From: Tundrisphaera sp051175315
Lineage (GTDB): Bacteria > Planctomycetota > Planctomycetia > Isosphaerales > Isosphaeraceae
Direction: 5' to 3'
Length of the DNA stretch: 64,000 bases
Assembly (NCBI RefSeq): GCF_051175315.1
Contig: NZ_CP195100.1
Coordinates: 3,224,001-3,288,000 of the forward strand
Position 1 is the stretch's first letter, and each line of letters begins with the position of its first letter. Below, one piece after another: positions 25,757-35,364 of this stretch. Under the pieces are notes generated by a model. It saw only the letters and a program-made list of their open reading frames with translations. It was not told where the DNA came from and did no database searches. The position numbers were made by a program, and so were the translations under genes.

Positions 25757-28630
25757 ATGATGCGTCGCGTCGCGATCGGTTGGGCAGTGGCGGTGGGACT
25801 GGTCGCGGGCCTCGCGGCCCCGGCGCATGCGGCGGGGCCGGGCCTGGACGAGGCGCGGTCGATGATCAAGGTCGGCAAATATGCCGAGGCCCTGGAAGCC
25901 CTCGACGCGCTGGCCAAGGCGGACCCCCCGCCCGCGCCGGCCGAGCGGGAGGCGATCGCGCTGGCCCGCGCCGAGGCGCTGGAAAGCACCGGCGAGGTCG
26001 GCCAGGCTTCGCAGGTCTTGCGCGCCGCGATGGACGCCGCCACCGCGGCGAAGCCCGTCGACCCCAAGGCAATCAACCCCGACCTCTGGGCTCGGCAGGC
26101 CGAGATCTTCCTGGGGCTGGGCGAGCGCGAGGCCGCCGCCGAGGCGGCGAAGCTGGCCCGCGAAGCGAACCCCGACCACCTGCTCGCCCGGTGGGTGGAG
26201 GCCCGGCTCCTGGAAGCCCGGGGCGACACCGAGGGGGCCGACGCCGCCTACAAGTGGTTCGTCGACTACCAGAACGCCCACGAGGAAGAACTGTCGAAGG
26301 ATGCCGCCGGCCTCCTCATCGTCGGGCAGGCGGCCGAGAAGTACTTCCGGGCCAACATGAAGGGGGAGGAGCAGAGCGAGGCCCTCAACGACGTGATCAA
26401 CCAGCTCTACGAGGCGGCGATCAAGGCCGACCCCGAGTGCTGGCGGGCCCCGTGGCTGGAAGGCCGGCTGTTCCTGGCCGGATATCAGGAAGGGGACGCC
26501 CGCCGCGAACTGACGCGCGCCCTGCGGATCAACCCCCACGCCCCCGAGGTCCTGGTCACGCTCGGCCAGGCCGACCTCCAGGGCTACAAGCTCGCGGCCG
26601 GGCGGAAGAAGGCGGAGCGGGCCCTGGAGATCAACCCCCGGTATGCCCCGGCCCACATCCTGATCGCCGACCTGAACATCTCCGACGAGCGGTTCGCCGA
26701 CGCCAAGGCCGCCGCCGAGAAGGCGGTCGCCGAGAACCCCCGCGACGAGGACGCCCTGGCCCGGCTCGCCGCCTCGTCCCGGCTGCTCGTCGATCCCCTG
26801 GGGGCGCTTGCCGTCGAGGCCGTGGCGCGGTCCCACAACCCCCGCCCGGCGACGTTCTATGCCGCCCTGGCCGAGAGGCTGGCCGATCGCCGCAAGTACC
26901 ATTCGGCCGAGAAGGCATTCCTCCAGGCGATCGAAGCGGACCCGCGCCGCGCCGACACCCGGATCGGCCTGGGGATGCTCTACATGCAGATCGGCCGCGA
27001 GCCCGAGGCCCGCGACCTGTTCGAAGCCGCGTTCGAGTCCGACCCGTTCAACGTCCGCGCCAACAACATGCGGCTGATCCTCAAGCACATGGCCGCCTAC
27101 AAGCCGGTGGACAGCCCGCACTACACGGTCCTGTACGACCCGACCCAGGACAAGCTCCTGGCCCGGTACGCCTCGCGGTATCTGGAGTCGATCCACGGCG
27201 AATTGACCGAGCGGTTCGGGTTCTCGCTGCCCGGGATGACCCAGATCGAGATCATGAAGGACCACGAGAAGTTCTCCGGCCGGACCGTGGCCCTGCCGTT
27301 CATCCCCACCGTGGGGGCCTGCACCGGCACGGTGGTCGCCCTGGCCAGCCCCAAGTCGAGCAAGAAGCCGTACAACTGGGCCCGGGTGCTGAAGCATGAG
27401 TTGACCCACGTCATCACGCTCCAGCAGACCGAGTTCAACATCCCCCACTGGTACACCGAGGCCCTGGCCGTCGAGAGCGAAGGCTACCCCCGGCCCCAGC
27501 CCTGGAACCAGATGCTCCAGGAACGGGTGCCGGCGCGCAAGGTTTTCAACCTCGACAACATCAACCTCGGCTTCATCCGCCCGGACGTGGCCGAGGATCG
27601 GCAGATGGCCTACTGCCAGGCCCAGCTCTATGCCCAGTACATGGTCAAGCGGTTCGGGGCCGATGCCCAGATCCGGATGCTCGACGCCTACCGCCGGGGG
27701 ATGACCACCGACGCCGCCGTGAAGCACTGCTTCAACGTCGAGAAGGCGGACTTCGAGGAGAAGTTCCTGGTCTATCTGGACGAGGTGGTGGCCTCGATCC
27801 GCACCCGGGTGGCCGAGGAGAAGGCGCCGAGCATGTCGGTCCTGGAGCGGAAGCTCAAGGAGAACCCCGAGGACGCCACCGTCAACGCCCAGCTCGCCTA
27901 CGAGCACTTCGCCCGCCGCGACCTGAAGAAGGCCCGGCCGCTGGCCGACGCGGCGCTCAAGCTCCAGCCCAACCAGCCGCTGGCCGCCTACGTCAAGGCC
28001 CGGCTCTACACCTCGATCGGCGACGACGACGCGGCGCTGGAGGTCCTGCGGCCGGCCCTCGACCCCGAGAAGCCCAACGAGCGGGTCGTGGACCTGCTGG
28101 CCGAGCTGGAGATGAAGGCGGGCAAGCTCGACGAGGCGGCCCGGCTCTACGAGCTGGCCCGCAAGGACGACCCCCAGCATACCAAGTGGATCGCCAACCT
28201 GGCGCGGGTCCACCTCCGCCAGGGGGACCAGGAGAAGCTCCTCGGCGACCTCGAAAAGCTGGCCGTCAACGATGCCGACGACATCGCCGTCCGCAAGACC
28301 CTGGCCGAGCGCCGGCTGGCCGCCGGCCAGCCCGCGCAGGCCGAGACGTGGGCCACGGAGATGATCTACATCGACACCTACGACCCGACCGGGCACATCC
28401 TCCTGGCCGACGCCCTGGCCGCCCAGGGCAAGCATGCCCCGGCCGCCGAGGAGTACGAGACGGCCCTCACGCTCAAGCCCAAGAAGCCCGACGACCTCCG
28501 CGTCCGCCTGGCGAAGTCCCGCCTGGCGCTCGGCGACAAGGACGGGGCCCGCGCGACCCTCGACGACATCCTGGCCCGCGACCCGGACCACCCCGAGGCC
28601 AAGGCCGCGCGCGAAAGCATCGAGAAGTGA
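25757..28630 (+). CDS. Secreted TPR protein with an embedded gluzincin metalloprotease domain
   Basis: The 957-residue precursor has a signal peptide (residues 1-25), a long N-terminal TPR array (about 30-440), a metalloprotease-like domain (440-680) and a second TPR array (690-955). The catalytic signature is H547-E-L-T-H551 with E568 in WYTEALAVE as third zinc ligand, typical of gluzincins. It should hydrolyse peptides in the periplasm or be a surface factor. An optimal AGGAGGTG precedes ATG 25757; an adjacent ATG at 25760 is equally possible. The TPR arrays would bind partner proteins. Embedding a protease between two TPR arrays is unusual. Confidence 0.9.
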   Translation: MMRRVAIGWAVAVGLVAGLAAPAHAAGPGLDEARSMIKVGKYAEALEALDALAKADPPPAPAEREAIALARAEALESTGEVGQASQVLRAAMDAATAAKPVDPKAINPDLWARQAEIFLGLGEREAAAEAAKLAREANPDHLLARWVEARLLEARGDTEGADAAYKWFVDYQNAHEEELSKDAAGLLIVGQAAEKYFRANMKGEEQSEALNDVINQLYEAAIKADPECWRAPWLEGRLFLAGYQEGDARRELTRALRINPHAPEVLVTLGQADLQGYKLAAGRKKAERALEINPRYAPAHILIADLNISDERFADAKAAAEKAVAENPRDEDALARLAASSRLLVDPLGALAVEAVARSHNPRPATFYAALAERLADRRKYHSAEKAFLQAIEADPRRADTRIGLGMLYMQIGREPEARDLFEAAFESDPFNVRANNMRLILKHMAAYKPVDSPHYTVLYDPTQDKLLARYASRYLESIHGELTERFGFSLPGMTQIEIMKDHEKFSGRTVALPFIPTVGACTGTVVALASPKSSKKPYNWARVLKHELTHVITLQQTEFNIPHWYTEALAVESEGYPRPQPWNQMLQERVPARKVFNLDNINLGFIRPDVAEDRQMAYCQAQLYAQYMVKRFGADAQIRMLDAYRRGMTTDAAVKHCFNVEKADFEEKFLVYLDEVVASIRTRVAEEKAPSMSVLERKLKENPEDATVNAQLAYEHFARRDLKKARPLADAALKLQPNQPLAAYVKARLYTSIGDDDAALEVLRPALDPEKPNERVVDLLAELEMKAGKLDEAARLYELARKDDPQHTKWIANLARVHLRQGDQEKLLGDLEKLAVNDADDIAVRKTLAERRLAAGQPAQAETWATEMIYIDTYDPTGHILLADALAAQGKHAPAAEEYETALTLKPKKPDDLRVRLAKSRLALGDKDGARATLDDILARDPDHPEAKAARESIEK

Positions 28631-28950
28631 GCGGCCCCGATTCCCGGGCGAGCGGCGGCGGACCCGAAGAGAGAGGCTCGTTTCCCGGGCCGGGGCGCTC
28701 GGCGCGACCGGCCGAGCGTGCGGCATGGGACGGGCGAAACGAAGCATCGGGCCTGATGAGAGTAGACGACACGATTGTTATGATCCGACCCCACCGATGA
28801 CAGCGGCGTGCCCGAAGGCCTCCTCTCATCCCGGTTGGCCCTCCCTTCGCCGCAACGCGTCGGCAATGCGGGAGGCCTCGTTGCGCCAGCCGCACGTGCC
28901 CGGGGTGGCCTTCGCCCCCGCCCGAACTTCCCTATCGAGCGGGCGCTAAC
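28631..28950. other. Intergenic region without a gene, before the hybrid kinase gene
   Basis: These 320 bases hold no coding sequence I can support. A TATGAT at 28779-28784 looks like a -10 element for the kinase gene, but the -35 is not convincing. Long antisense frames cross it and are dismissed as GC shadows. Confidence 0.5.
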
Positions 28951-31900
28951 ATGGGCGAAGTCCGAGGATTGCAGACGGGATGCGACGCGGTTGCCCCCTT
29001 CGCCGGGGGCGGCGAGATGGGCGAACGAACCCGATCCTTCGATTGGGGGCGGACCCCGCTCGGCCCGATCGAGGGATGGCCGCAGGCGCTCAAGACGGTG
29101 GTCCGGGTGATGCTGTCGTCGCGGTATGCGATGTGGCTCGGCTGGGGGCCGGAGTTCACCTTCTTCTACAACGACGACTACGCGCGGATGACCCTGGGGC
29201 CGAAGCACCCGTGGGCCCTGGGCCGGCCCGCCGGGGAGGTGTGGTCGGAGATCTGGGGCGACATCGGCCCGAGGGCCGAACGGGTCGTCCGTACCGGCCA
29301 GGCGACGTGGGACGAGGGGCTGCTGCTGTTCCTGGAGCGGAACGGCTTCGCCGAGGAGACCTATCACACGTTCTCCTACAGCCCGGTGCCCGACGACCAC
29401 GGCGCGATCGGCGGGATGCTCTGCGTGGTCACCGAGGACACGGAGCGGACCATCGGCGAGCGCCGGCTCCGGACCCTCCGGGAGTTGGCGGCCGACACCT
29501 CCCACGAGCCTAGGTCGGTCGAGGAGGCGTGCCGGGCCATGGCGCGGCTCCTGGAAGGCAACCCGCACGATGTCCCGTTCGCCCTCCTCTACTTGCTGGA
29601 TGACGGGGGGACGCGCCTGAAGCTCGCCGGTTCGGCCGGCCTGGGGCCGGGCTCGGCGGTCAGCCCGCATTCGATCAACCTGGCGGACGGGCGGAGCCCC
29701 TGGCCGTTCCGCGAGGCGGCCCGCACCGGGGCGGTCATCGAGGTCGCCGACCTGCCCGATCGCTTCGGGCCGATGCCGGGCGGGGCCTGGCTCGAGCCCG
29801 CCCCGAGGGCCCTGATCCTGCCGATGGCGCGGCCCGGGCAGTCCCAGGTCGCCGGCTTCGTCGTGGCGGGGATCAGCCCCCGCCGCCCGCTGGACGACGG
29901 CTATCGGGGCTTCCTCGACCTGCTTGCCGGCCAGGTGGCCAACGCCGTCAACCACGCCCGGGCCTACGAGGAGGAGCGGGAAAGGGCCGAGAAGCTCGCC
30001 GAGCTGGACCGGGCCAAGACCGCATTCTTCTCCAACGTCAGCCACGAGTTCCGCACGCCGTTGACGCTCATGCTCGGGCCCGTCGAGGACCTGCTCGCCG
30101 CCGACTCCGGGCTCCCGCCGGGGAGCCGGGGGCTGCTGGAGGTCGTCAACCGCAACGGGCTGAGGCTGCTCCGCCTGGTCAACACCCTGCTGGACTTCTC
30201 GCGGATCGAGGCGGGGCGGGTCCGGGCCTGCTACCGACCCACCGACATCGCCGCGCTCACCGCCGACCTCGCCAGCGTCTTCCGCTCGGCGTGCGAGCGG
30301 GCCGGGCTCGGGCTGGTGGTGGACTGCCCGCCGATCCCCGAGCCCGCCTACCTCGACGCCGAGCTGTGGGAGAAGGTTGTCCTGAACCTCCTCTCCAACG
30401 CCTTCAAGTTCACGTTCGAAGGGGAGATCGCCGTCGCCCTGAGGCGGGTCGGCCGGTCCGTGGAATTGAGCGTCCGGGATACCGGGGCCGGCATCCCCGA
30501 GGCGGAGATGCCCCGGCTCTTCGAGCGATTCCATCGGGTCGAGTCGGCGCGGGGCCGGACCCACGAGGGGAGCGGCATCGGCCTGGCGCTGGTGCAGGAG
30601 GTCGTGAAGCTGCACGGGGGCGCCGTCGCCGCCGAGAGCGTCGTGGGGCAGGGCACGACGTTCCGGGTGACCATCCCCCTGGGCTCTCGCCACCTCCCGG
30701 CCGGGCAGGTCCGGGAAGATCGGGCGGCCCCCGCCGCGGCCGCGGCCGCCGTGCCGTTCGTGGAGGAGGCCCTGCGGTGGCTCCCCGACCGTCCCCGGGG
30801 CGACCGCGGCCCGTCGGGATCGCCGGACGTCGATGGCGCCCCGGCCGAGCCCGATCCGCCATCGCCCCAGGCCCCGGCGGCCGCCCGCCCCCGGGTGCTC
30901 CTGGCCGACGACAACGCCGACATGCGGGATTACGTCGCCCGCCTCCTCTCCGGCCAGTTCCGGGTCGAGGCCGTGGCGGACGGCGAGGCGGCGCTGGCCT
31001 CGGCGCTGGCAAGCCCGCCCGACCTGATCCTGACCGACGTGATGATGCCCCGGCTCGACGGCTTCGGCCTCCTGCGGGCGCTGCGGGACGACGCCCGCAC
31101 CGCCGAGGTGCCGATCCTCATGCTGTCGGCCCGCGCCGGGGAGGAGAGCCGGGTCGAGGGGATGGAGGCCGGGGCCGACGACTACCTGGTCAAGCCGTTC
31201 GGCGCCCGTGAGCTGCTGGCCCGGGTGGCCGCCCACCTCCAGATGGCCCGGATGCGGCGCGAGGCCGGCGAGTCGCTCCGGCACAGCAACGCCCGCTTCG
31301 AGGCGGTGCTCGACGCCGCGCCGATCGGCGTCTTCCTCGTGGATTCGGGGCTGCGGATCCGCCAGGTGAACCCGACGGCCCGGCCCGCCTTCGGCGAGAT
31401 CCCGGGGCTGATCGGCCGCGACCTCGACGGGGTCCTGCACGCCATCTGGCCCGACGGTTTCGCCGACGAGGCCGTCGCCCGGTTCCGCGCGACGCTGGCC
31501 ACGGGCCGCCCCCATCTCGTCGCCGAGGAGGCCCTGGTGCGGCGGGGTTCGGGCGAGGCCGAATACTTCGAGTGGCAGATCCATCGCCTCCCGCTGGCCG
31601 GCGGCGAGTTCGGGGTGGTCTGCTACTTCACCGATATCTCCCGGCACGTCCGGGCCCGGCAGGCGCTGGCCGAGGCCGACGGCCGCAAGAACGAGTTCCT
31701 GGCGATCCTGGCCCACGAGCTGCGCAACCCTCTGGCCCCGATACGCAACGGCCTCCAGATCATGAAACGGGCCGGCGACGACCGGGGCGCGATCGACGAG
31801 GCCCGCGTCCTGATGGAGCGGCAGGTCTCGCACATGGTCCGGCTCATCGACGACCTGATGGACGTCTCGCGGATCACCCGGGGCAAGCTGGAGCTGAGGC

Positions 31901-32790
31901 GCGAGCGCGCCGACCTGGCGACCATCATCGGCAACGCCGTGGACGCCTGCCGGCCCCTGGTCGACTCGGCCGGGCACGAGCTTTCGGTCTCCCTGCCGCC
32001 CCGGCCGATCTGGGTGCGGGGCGACGCGACCCGGCTGGCCCAGGTGTTCACGAACCTCCTGAACAACGCCGCCAAGTACACCGAGCCGGGGGGCCACCTG
32101 CGGCTGGCCGCCGAGCAGTCGGACCGCGAGGTGGTCGTCGCGGTGAGCGACGACGGGCTCGGCATCCCGGCGGAGATGCTGCCCCAGGTCTTCGACATGT
32201 TCACGCAGGTGGACCGGTCGCTGGAGCGTGCCCAGGGGGGCCTGGGCATCGGCCTCACCCTGGTGCGGAGGATCGTGGAGAAGCACGGTGGGTCGATCGA
32301 GGCGAGGAGCCAGGGCCCCGGCCGGGGGAGCGAGTTCGTCGTCCGCCTGCCGATCGTGATCGACCGGGGCGGCGACCCCTCCGCGCCGGCGGGGCGCATC
32401 CCGGAGTCCCTGCCGGCCCCCCGCCGGATCCTGGTGGTGGACGACAACCTCGACGCGGCCCGCACCCTGGGCCGGCTCCTCAAGCTGATGGGCCACGCGT
32501 TCCGGCTGGCCCACGACGGCGGGCAGGCCGTGGAGGTGGCCGGGTCATACCGGCCCGAGATCCTCCTGCTGGACATCGGCCTGCCGGTCATGAACGGCTA
32601 CGAGGTCGCGCGGGAGATTCGCAGTCGGCCCTGGGGGCGGGAGATCCACATCATCGCCCTGACCGGATGGGGGCAGGAGGACGACCGAAGGCGGTCCCAC
32701 GAGGCGGGGATCGACTGGCACCTGGTCAAGCCGGTCGACCCCGATCGCCTGGAGGCCCTGCTCCGGGAGTGCCGGCCGCTCCCGGCCTGA
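28951..32790 (+). CDS. Hybrid sensor histidine kinase with two kinase cores and two receivers
   Basis: The 1279-residue protein has no membrane segments. In order it has a PAS-like domain (about 30-165), a GAF-like domain (190-340), a first kinase core (His364 in NVSHEFRTPL), a receiver (Asp696 in TDVMMPRLDG), a PAS domain (about 770-900), a second kinase core (His922 in AHELRNPL) and a final receiver (Asp1208 in LLDIGLPVMNG). Both cores have the ATP-lid motifs, the first with GSGIGLALVQEVVKLHGG and the second with GGLGIGLTLVRRIVEKHGG. A multi-step phosphorelay inside one soluble protein is expected. The start may instead be ATG 29017, just before the conserved FDWGRTPLGPIE block. No response-regulator gene is adjacent. 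Confidence 0.92.
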   Translation: MGEVRGLQTGCDAVAPFAGGGEMGERTRSFDWGRTPLGPIEGWPQALKTVVRVMLSSRYAMWLGWGPEFTFFYNDDYARMTLGPKHPWALGRPAGEVWSEIWGDIGPRAERVVRTGQATWDEGLLLFLERNGFAEETYHTFSYSPVPDDHGAIGGMLCVVTEDTERTIGERRLRTLRELAADTSHEPRSVEEACRAMARLLEGNPHDVPFALLYLLDDGGTRLKLAGSAGLGPGSAVSPHSINLADGRSPWPFREAARTGAVIEVADLPDRFGPMPGGAWLEPAPRALILPMARPGQSQVAGFVVAGISPRRPLDDGYRGFLDLLAGQVANAVNHARAYEEERERAEKLAELDRAKTAFFSNVSHEFRTPLTLMLGPVEDLLAADSGLPPGSRGLLEVVNRNGLRLLRLVNTLLDFSRIEAGRVRACYRPTDIAALTADLASVFRSACERAGLGLVVDCPPIPEPAYLDAELWEKVVLNLLSNAFKFTFEGEIAVALRRVGRSVELSVRDTGAGIPEAEMPRLFERFHRVESARGRTHEGSGIGLALVQEVVKLHGGAVAAESVVGQGTTFRVTIPLGSRHLPAGQVREDRAAPAAAAAAVPFVEEALRWLPDRPRGDRGPSGSPDVDGAPAEPDPPSPQAPAAARPRVLLADDNADMRDYVARLLSGQFRVEAVADGEAALASALASPPDLILTDVMMPRLDGFGLLRALRDDARTAEVPILMLSARAGEESRVEGMEAGADDYLVKPFGARELLARVAAHLQMARMRREAGESLRHSNARFEAVLDAAPIGVFLVDSGLRIRQVNPTARPAFGEIPGLIGRDLDGVLHAIWPDGFADEAVARFRATLATGRPHLVAEEALVRRGSGEAEYFEWQIHRLPLAGGEFGVVCYFTDISRHVRARQALAEADGRKNEFLAILAHELRNPLAPIRNGLQIMKRAGDDRGAIDEARVLMERQVSHMVRLIDDLMDVSRITRGKLELRRERADLATIIGNAVDACRPLVDSAGHELSVSLPPRPIWVRGDATRLAQVFTNLLNNAAKYTEPGGHLRLAAEQSDREVVVAVSDDGLGIPAEMLPQVFDMFTQVDRSLERAQGGLGIGLTLVRRIVEKHGGSIEARSQGPGRGSEFVVRLPIVIDRGGDPSAPAGRIPESLPAPRRILVVDDNLDAARTLGRLLKLMGHAFRLAHDGGQAVEVAGSYRPEILLLDIGLPVMNGYEVAREIRSRPWGREIHIIALTGWGQEDDRRRSHEAGIDWHLVKPVDPDRLEALLRECRPLPA

Positions 32791-32806
32791 TCCGCCCCGC
32801 CCCGGG

Positions 32807-34090
32807 TCATTGCAGCTTGAAGGCCGCCTTCAACTCGTCGATCGCCGCGTCCCCCATGATGTGGACCTCGCCCAGAGACCGCCCGCCGATCATGGCCTCG
32901 GCGGTCGCCTCCAGCACCTCCAGGCGGTCGAATGCATCCAGGACGGTCGTCCCGCAGACCTGGACGCCGTCGTTGGCCAGGATCGAGATCGGGTGGGTGG
33001 GCGAGACCAGGTCGGCCAGGGCGGTGCCGTCGCCGAGCTGGACCCCGGCCGGCACGCGGGCCACGTCGCGGAGGAACAGGAAGCTTTCCGGGATGGTCCG
33101 GGAATCGAACGGGGCGTCCGTGATGCTGAAGGCCGTGGCGTTGACCGGGTAGGCGTTGACGATCGACTGGAAGGCGGGATGCTTGAGGTAGATGGCCCGG
33201 TGGTTCCGCGCGGACCCGCTCGGCACCTTGCCCGCCTCCGGGATCCCGTCGCGGACCAGGACGATGTCGTCCACCTCCAGCGACTGGCGGTCGACCCGGT
33301 GCGGCGTGATCAGGAAGGCGTCGCCCTCCAGGCGGGCCGAGAACGCCCCCTGGGTGCTGATCATCAGCCTTTGCTGGTAGCTGCGGCGGACGAACTCGCA
33401 CAGCTGCCGGCGCAGCTCCTTCTCGTGGCTGGTCGGCTTGTGGGGGGCGGGCGTCCCGGCCGCCTCGGCCCGGGGCCGCTCCTCGTCGCCGATCAGGGGG
33501 CGGACCGGGCCGAGGATCCGGGCCTTGATGATCGTCTTGGCGGTGAATTCCAGGGTCTCGAACCGCTCGAACGCCTCGGTGAGGTCGGCGCCGCCCACCA
33601 CCACGCCGTGATTCTCCAGGACCACGCAGTCGAACCCCTCGGCGAAGGTCCCGGCGATGTTCCGCCCCAGGGCCTCGCTGCCGGGCAGGGCATAGGGGGC
33701 GAACCCGACCTTGCCGCAGACCCGCCGGGCCTGCCGGCTGATCTGGGTGTCCGGCACCTGGCGGCAGATCGAGAACGCCACCAGCGCCACCGGGTGGGCG
33801 TGGACGATCCCCCGGAGGTCGGGCCGGGCCTCATAGATGGCGCGATGGAACGGATATTCCGAGGAGGGCTTGTGAGGCCCTTCGATGGTGCCGTCCTTGA
33901 GGACCCGGACGATGTCCTCGCGGCGGAGGGCCCCCTTGTCGAGCCGCGCCGGGGTGATCCAGAGGTCCCCCTCGTCGTCCAGGATCGAGATGTTGCCCCC
34001 CGACGTGGTGGTCATGCGATAGCGGTAGATCCGCTCCATGGTGCGCATGATCGCGTCGCGGGGGTGGGTCAACTCGTGGCGTCGGCTCAT
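32807..34090 (-). CDS. Tandem class II aldolase/adducin protein, second domain metal-site-dead
   Basis: The 427-residue protein has two homologous class II aldolase domains (about 1-210 and 225-427). The first keeps the zinc site: E78 (SSEYPFH), H97 and H99 (VHAHP) and H161 (LENHGV). In the second, the same positions are S293, N312, Y314 and D374, so it cannot bind zinc in the family manner and is probably structural or allosteric. Class II aldolases cleave or decarboxylate phosphosugars. ATG 34090 follows an AGGAG by eight bases; open frame beyond it is untranslated. The Hyi-type isomerase diverges 190 bases away and may act in the same pathway. Confidence 0.9.
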   Translation of the reverse strand: MSRRHELTHPRDAIMRTMERIYRYRMTTTSGGNISILDDEGDLWITPARLDKGALRREDIVRVLKDGTIEGPHKPSSEYPFHRAIYEARPDLRGIVHAHPVALVAFSICRQVPDTQISRQARRVCGKVGFAPYALPGSEALGRNIAGTFAEGFDCVVLENHGVVVGGADLTEAFERFETLEFTAKTIIKARILGPVRPLIGDEERPRAEAAGTPAPHKPTSHEKELRRQLCEFVRRSYQQRLMISTQGAFSARLEGDAFLITPHRVDRQSLEVDDIVLVRDGIPEAGKVPSGSARNHRAIYLKHPAFQSIVNAYPVNATAFSITDAPFDSRTIPESFLFLRDVARVPAGVQLGDGTALADLVSPTHPISILANDGVQVCGTTVLDAFDRLEVLEATAEAMIGGRSLGEVHIMGDAAIDELKAAFKLQ

Positions 34091-34280
34091 CGTCGGCTCT
34101 CCTGGCGGTCCCGGCTCGGGTCGCGCCGATTCTACCAGGAGGTCCGGCCACGTCGAGCGGCCGGCGGCCCCGCGTCCCGCTGGGGACTGTCCCGCGCGGG
34201 GGCAACGTGGTATCCAGGCTGGTGAGGGCCGCCTCGCGGCCGGGCCGATGGGATCGAGAAGCCAAGGGAGACGCGACGCG

Positions 34281-35081
34281 ATGAGCATTCTGAAGAACGG
34301 GCGGATCAACCAGTCGCTCGTCTACTGGTGTTACGAGAAGTACTGGGACTTCGAGTCCTTCATCGGCGTCGCCAAGGAGCTGGGCTGCACCAGCATCGAG
34401 CTGGTCGACCCCAAGTATTACCCCCTGCTGGTGAAGAACGACCTGACCTGCGCCATCAGCTGGATCGACATGGGCGGCGAGATGCCGTTCCTCAACGGGT
34501 TCTGCGATCCGAAGAACCACGACCGGGTGATCGCGGCCACCAAGAAGTCGATCGACGAGAGCCATGAGCACGGCTTCCGGAACGTGATCTCGTTCACCGG
34601 CATGGCCAACGGCATCGACCCGGCCGTCGGGGCGACGAACTGCGTCGAGGGGTTCAAGAAGGTCGTCGAGTACGCCGAGCGGAAGGGCGTGACCCTCTGC
34701 CTGGAGATGCTCAACTCGCGCGACGAGGTCGAGATGAAGGGGCACCCCGGCTACCTGGGGGACCACACCGACTACTGCATCGACATCATCAAGCGCGTGG
34801 GCTCGCCGGCGCTGAAGCTCCTGTTCGACTTCTACCACGTCCAGATCATGGACGGCGACCTGATCCGCCGCGTCCACCAGCATAAAGATTACATCGGCCA
34901 CATCCACACGGCGGGCAACCCCGGCCGGTGCGAGCTGGATAACAAGCAGGAGATCAACTACCCCCCGCTGATGCAGGCCCTGATCGACGTCGGCTACAAG
35001 GGGCACGTCGCCCACGAGTTCATCCCGACCCGCGACGCGATGGAAGGGCTCCGCGAGGCCGTCCGCCTCTGCGACGTCTGA
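34281..35081 (+). CDS. Hydroxypyruvate isomerase-family TIM-barrel protein
   Basis: The 266-residue protein has the xylose-isomerase-like TIM-barrel fold. Characteristic segments are LGCTSIELVDPKYY, TLCLEMLNSRDEVEMKGHPG with acid ligands, LLFDFYHVQIMDGDL with the Asp-His-Gln pattern, and GHIHTAGNPGRCELDNKQEI with NPGR as in hydroxypyruvate isomerases. It ends in HVAHEFIPTRD. These enzymes interconvert keto- and aldo-acids such as hydroxypyruvate and tartronate semialdehyde, or 2- and 3-oxotetronates. ATG 34281 has GGGAG upstream. It is divergent from the aldolase, which suggests the OtnC/OtnI-like pairing. Confidence 0.88.
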   Translation: MSILKNGRINQSLVYWCYEKYWDFESFIGVAKELGCTSIELVDPKYYPLLVKNDLTCAISWIDMGGEMPFLNGFCDPKNHDRVIAATKKSIDESHEHGFRNVISFTGMANGIDPAVGATNCVEGFKKVVEYAERKGVTLCLEMLNSRDEVEMKGHPGYLGDHTDYCIDIIKRVGSPALKLLFDFYHVQIMDGDLIRRVHQHKDYIGHIHTAGNPGRCELDNKQEINYPPLMQALIDVGYKGHVAHEFIPTRDAMEGLREAVRLCDV

Positions 35082-35142
35082 ACGATCCGCCCGCCCCGCC
35101 CGCCGCGCCGACGGTGGGCGGGGACGCTTGCCGATGCAACCC

Positions 35143-35171
35143 TTGTTTGATCCTTCCCCTTCCCGTACAAT
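35143..35171 (+). promoter_or_regulatory. Sigma70-type promoter for the PSD1-DUF1501 operon
   Basis: TTGTTT (35143-35148) and TACAAT (35166-35171) are separated by exactly 17 bases. Transcription would begin near 35178, giving a leader of about 187 bases before ATG 35365. It is one of the clearest hexamer pairs in the window. Confidence 0.6.
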
Positions 35172-35364
35172 GGACCGGTCGACCGCACCCGGGTCGTCCT
35201 CCCGCCTGCCCACCCGCGACCGAATCCCGAAATCATGCCCCGGCCGCCCGCCCGATCCGGCGGAGTGTGCCCGGGATGTCGCCCCCCGGCGTCGAACCGC
35301 CGGGCCATCGCGACCCGCGCCCGGCCCGAATCCCTCGCCGCACGAAACCCGAGGTCCATCGCCG

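Noticed and set aside
25721..28747. 1008-codon antisense frame opposite the TPR-protease gene
   Set aside because: Low-complexity Gly/Val/Leu/Arg product without motifs; the sense frame has an optimal ribosome-binding site and an HELTH site.
28378..32514. 1378-codon open frame antisense to the hybrid kinase gene
   Set aside because: Long antisense frames are expected opposite very GC-rich genes; its product is repetitive Arg/Gly/Pro/Asp/His without any motif, while the sense frame has intact kinase and receiver domains.
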